A DNA stretch of 32,402 nt. Source: CAYSPU01 sp964432995. Lineage in GTDB: Bacteria; Verrucomicrobiota; Verrucomicrobiia; Limisphaerales; JAHDYP01. Both the position numbers and the translations under genes were made by a program. Positions 30,610 through 32,402 of this stretch are shown one piece after another (within the stretch, counting starts at the first letter, position 1; each line of letters begins with the position of its first letter). The notes under the pieces are model-generated. The model was not told where the DNA came from. It ran no database searches and was given only the letters and a program-made list of their open reading frames with translations. Where the stretch lies: the NCBI GenBank assembly GCA_964432995.1, contig CAYSPU010000027.1, forward strand, positions 1 through 32,402, written 5' to 3'.

Positions 30610-32253
30610 CTATCCGTGGAGGGCGTCGGCGACGATTTGCTGCGCTTCGGCGATGATGGCGCGGAGGTGGGTTTCGCCCTGGAAACTCTCCGCGTAGAGC
30701 TTGTAAAGATTCTCCGTGCCGGAGGGGCGCGCCGCAAACCAGCCGTTCTCGGTGACGACCTTCAAACCACCGATGGGCTGTTGGTTGCCCGGAGCATGGG
30801 TGAGCTTGGCGGTGATCCGTTCGCCGGCCATCATTGTGGCTTGCACCGAGTCAGCCGTGAGCTTCTGGAACGCGGCCTTCTGCTCGGGTGTGGCAGGGGC
30901 ATCGATGCGCTGGTAGCAGGGCGCGCCGAAGCGGGCGGTCAGTTCGCGGTAGAGCACGCCGGGGTCCTTCCCGGTCACCGCCGTGATTTCGGCCGCCAGC
31001 AAACCCAGGATCAGACCGTCCTTGTCCGTCGACCACGCGGTGCCATCGCGCCGCAGGAAGCTCGCGCCCGCGCTCTCTTCGCCGCCAAAACAGACCGAGC
31101 CATCATGCAATCCGGGCGCGAAGTATTTGAACCCGACGGGGACCTCCATCAGCGGGCGTCCCAACGCGGCCACCACCCGGTCGATGAGACTGCTGCTGAC
31201 GGCGGTCTTGCCGATCCTGGCCTGTGCGGACCACTGCGGCCGGTGCCCGACCAAGTACTGGACGGCTACCGCGAGGTAATGGTTGGGATTCAGCAAACCG
31301 GCGCTCGGCGTCACAATGCCGTGACGATCGGAATCCGGGTCGTTGCCAAACGCCACCTGGAACCCGTCTTTCAGGCCAATCAACCCAGCCATGGCGTGCG
31401 GGCTTGAACAATCCATCCGGATCTTCCCGTCGTGATCACACGTCATGAAGGCGAACGTCGGGTCAACGGTCGGGTTGACAACCGTCAGGTCCAGACCGTG
31501 GATCCGCCGCACCGGTTCCCAGTAATGCACCGCCGCGCCTCCGAGGGGGTCGACGCCGATCTTCACGCCGGCCGAGCGGATCGCGGCCAGGTCGACCACA
31601 CGGTCGAGTTCCTCGACATAGGGCAACAGGAAATCATGGGCGTGCGTCGTCGCGGCCCGTAGAGCCGACTCGCAGCTCACCCGCTTGACACCATGGTTCC
31701 GCTCCGCGAGGAGGGCATTGGCGCGATCCTGAATCCAGCCGGTCGCGTCGGTGTCCGCGGGGCCCCCGTGCGGCGGGTTGTACTTGATGCCGCCGTCGGC
31801 CGGCGGGTTGTGGGAAGGGGTGATGACAAGCCCATCTGCCAATGCCCGTGGATGCGCGCGGTTGTGAACGAGGATGGCCCGGGAAATCGCCGGTGTCGGC
31901 GTGAAACCGTCGTCCTTCTGCAGAAAGGTCTCGGTCCCGTTGGCGGCGAGGACCTCTAGGGCGGTGCGCTGGGCGACCGTGGACAGCGCATGGGTGTCGC
32001 GCCCGAGGAACAGCGGGCCCCGAATGCCTTCGTGTTGGCGGTATTCGCAGATGGCCTGGGTGATGGCGAGGATGTGGGCTTCCGTGAACGTCGCCTGGGT
32101 GCTCGAGCCGCGATGGCCACTGGTGCCGAAGCTCACCCGCTGGAGTGGGTTGGTCACATCGGGTTGTTGCTCGAAGTAGTCGCGTTCGAGACGCGCCAGA
32201 TCGATTCGCAGCTCGGGCGGAACCGGTTTGCCTGCCAGGGGATGGAGCGCCAT
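30610..32253 (-). CDS. pgm: Phosphoglucomutase (alpha-D-glucose phosphate-specific)
   Basis: This 547-residue cytosolic enzyme interconverts glucose 1-phosphate and glucose 6-phosphate, linking glycogen or sugar-nucleotide metabolism to glycolysis. The family signatures are intact: SFGTSGHRG (41-49), the phosphoserine loop TPSHNPP (145-151, Ser147), the metal loop GNDPDSDRHG (303-312) with Asp305, 307 and 309, the sugar-binding GGEESAGASF at about 398-407, and the phosphate-binding RPSGTENLYKLY near the C-terminus. Its length is typical of the bacterial Pgm type. The ATG at 32253 gives the normal N-terminus (MALHPLAGKP). It is convergent with the CotH gene. No strong Shine-Dalgarno sequence is seen. 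Confidence 0.96.
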   Translation of the reverse strand: MALHPLAGKPVPPELRIDLARLERDYFEQQPDVTNPLQRVSFGTSGHRGSSTQATFTEAHILAITQAICEYRQHEGIRGPLFLGRDTHALSTVAQRTALEVLAANGTETFLQKDDGFTPTPAISRAILVHNRAHPRALADGLVITPSHNPPADGGIKYNPPHGGPADTDATGWIQDRANALLAERNHGVKRVSCESALRAATTHAHDFLLPYVEELDRVVDLAAIRSAGVKIGVDPLGGAAVHYWEPVRRIHGLDLTVVNPTVDPTFAFMTCDHDGKIRMDCSSPHAMAGLIGLKDGFQVAFGNDPDSDRHGIVTPSAGLLNPNHYLAVAVQYLVGHRPQWSAQARIGKTAVSSSLIDRVVAALGRPLMEVPVGFKYFAPGLHDGSVCFGGEESAGASFLRRDGTAWSTDKDGLILGLLAAEITAVTGKDPGVLYRELTARFGAPCYQRIDAPATPEQKAAFQKLTADSVQATMMAGERITAKLTHAPGNQQPIGGLKVVTENGWFAARPSGTENLYKLYAESFQGETHLRAIIAEAQQIVADALHG

Positions 32254-32402
32254 AGGTTGTTCTTGTTGGCAGGAAGGTTGGCGCGATCCCCGGCGACGTC
32301 AAGCCGGGGTTCGGCAGGCGGACGGGCTTGCGGATCTTCACCTGGGAGGAGCGCGACCGGCTTGCCGTGCCGTAGCCTTGGCGGAGGCAGGTCCCTCGGT
32401 CG
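32254..32402. other. Window edge upstream of pgm
   Basis: No gene is supported. It contains a second copy of the gccgtagcc-ttggcggaggc motif seen at about 26500. The pgm promoter probably lies here but cannot be placed. Confidence 0.5.

Overview
The window is GC-rich and gene-dense and looks like a scaffold from a Verrucomicrobiota genome, most likely of the Pedosphaera/Limisphaera type. It is probably a metagenome or draft assembly, because two 10-N gaps interrupt genes (16213-16222 and 22681-22690). The assignment is an inference. It rests on twin-arginine Gfo/Idh/MocA oxidoreductases, a secreted CotH/lamin-tail protein, a membrane protein combining CXXCH, PD40 and TPR, weak Shine-Dalgarno sites, and intergenic spaces full of dispersed repeats. 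No RNA gene, CRISPR array or transposase was found.

Layout. 1-3201: repeats, then two Gfo/Idh/MocA oxidoreductases and a small antibiotic-biosynthesis-type monooxygenase, all on the minus strand. 3202-4016: repeat-rich space. 4017-6752: a LOG-family phosphoribohydrolase and a hotdog thioesterase on the plus strand, convergent with glucose-6-phosphate isomerase (pgi). 7049-19186: a 12-kb minus-strand type I restriction-modification operon. 19209-21545: a secreted glycosidase-like protein. 22121-26318, plus strand: the CXXCH/PD40/TPR protein, an AraC-GyrI regulator and a lone GyrI-like protein. 26820-30419: a large secreted CotH protein. 30610-32253: phosphoglucomutase (pgm), minus strand.

The centre of interest is the restriction locus. 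In transcription order it reads hsdM, hsdS, a DAC-domain (diadenylate-cyclase-like) protein, a scar, a HipA-type kinase core, a HIRAN protein with a HipA-N-like front, a second scar, a DUF488 protein, an unknown 273-residue protein, and hsdR. Each scar is a short chimera of about 70 codons: the first ~53 codons of an hsdR joined to the last ~13 codons of an hsdS. Both chimeras join at the same codon, where HsdR and HsdS share the tripeptide Ala-Arg-Asp, encoded in the resident genes with 8 identical bases. The locus therefore reads as three units of 'hsdS tail, cargo, hsdR head'. This suggests that three related hsd operons, each with its own accessory cargo between hsdS and hsdR, collapsed into one.

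A second unusual feature is hsdM itself. Its 3' half contains four copies of a GC-rich palindromic repeat, all in frame, adding low-complexity Pro/Gly/Arg/Glu segments to the protein. The rest of the window is housekeeping carbon metabolism (pgi, pgm) and secreted or sensory proteins, with no clear functional link to the restriction locus.
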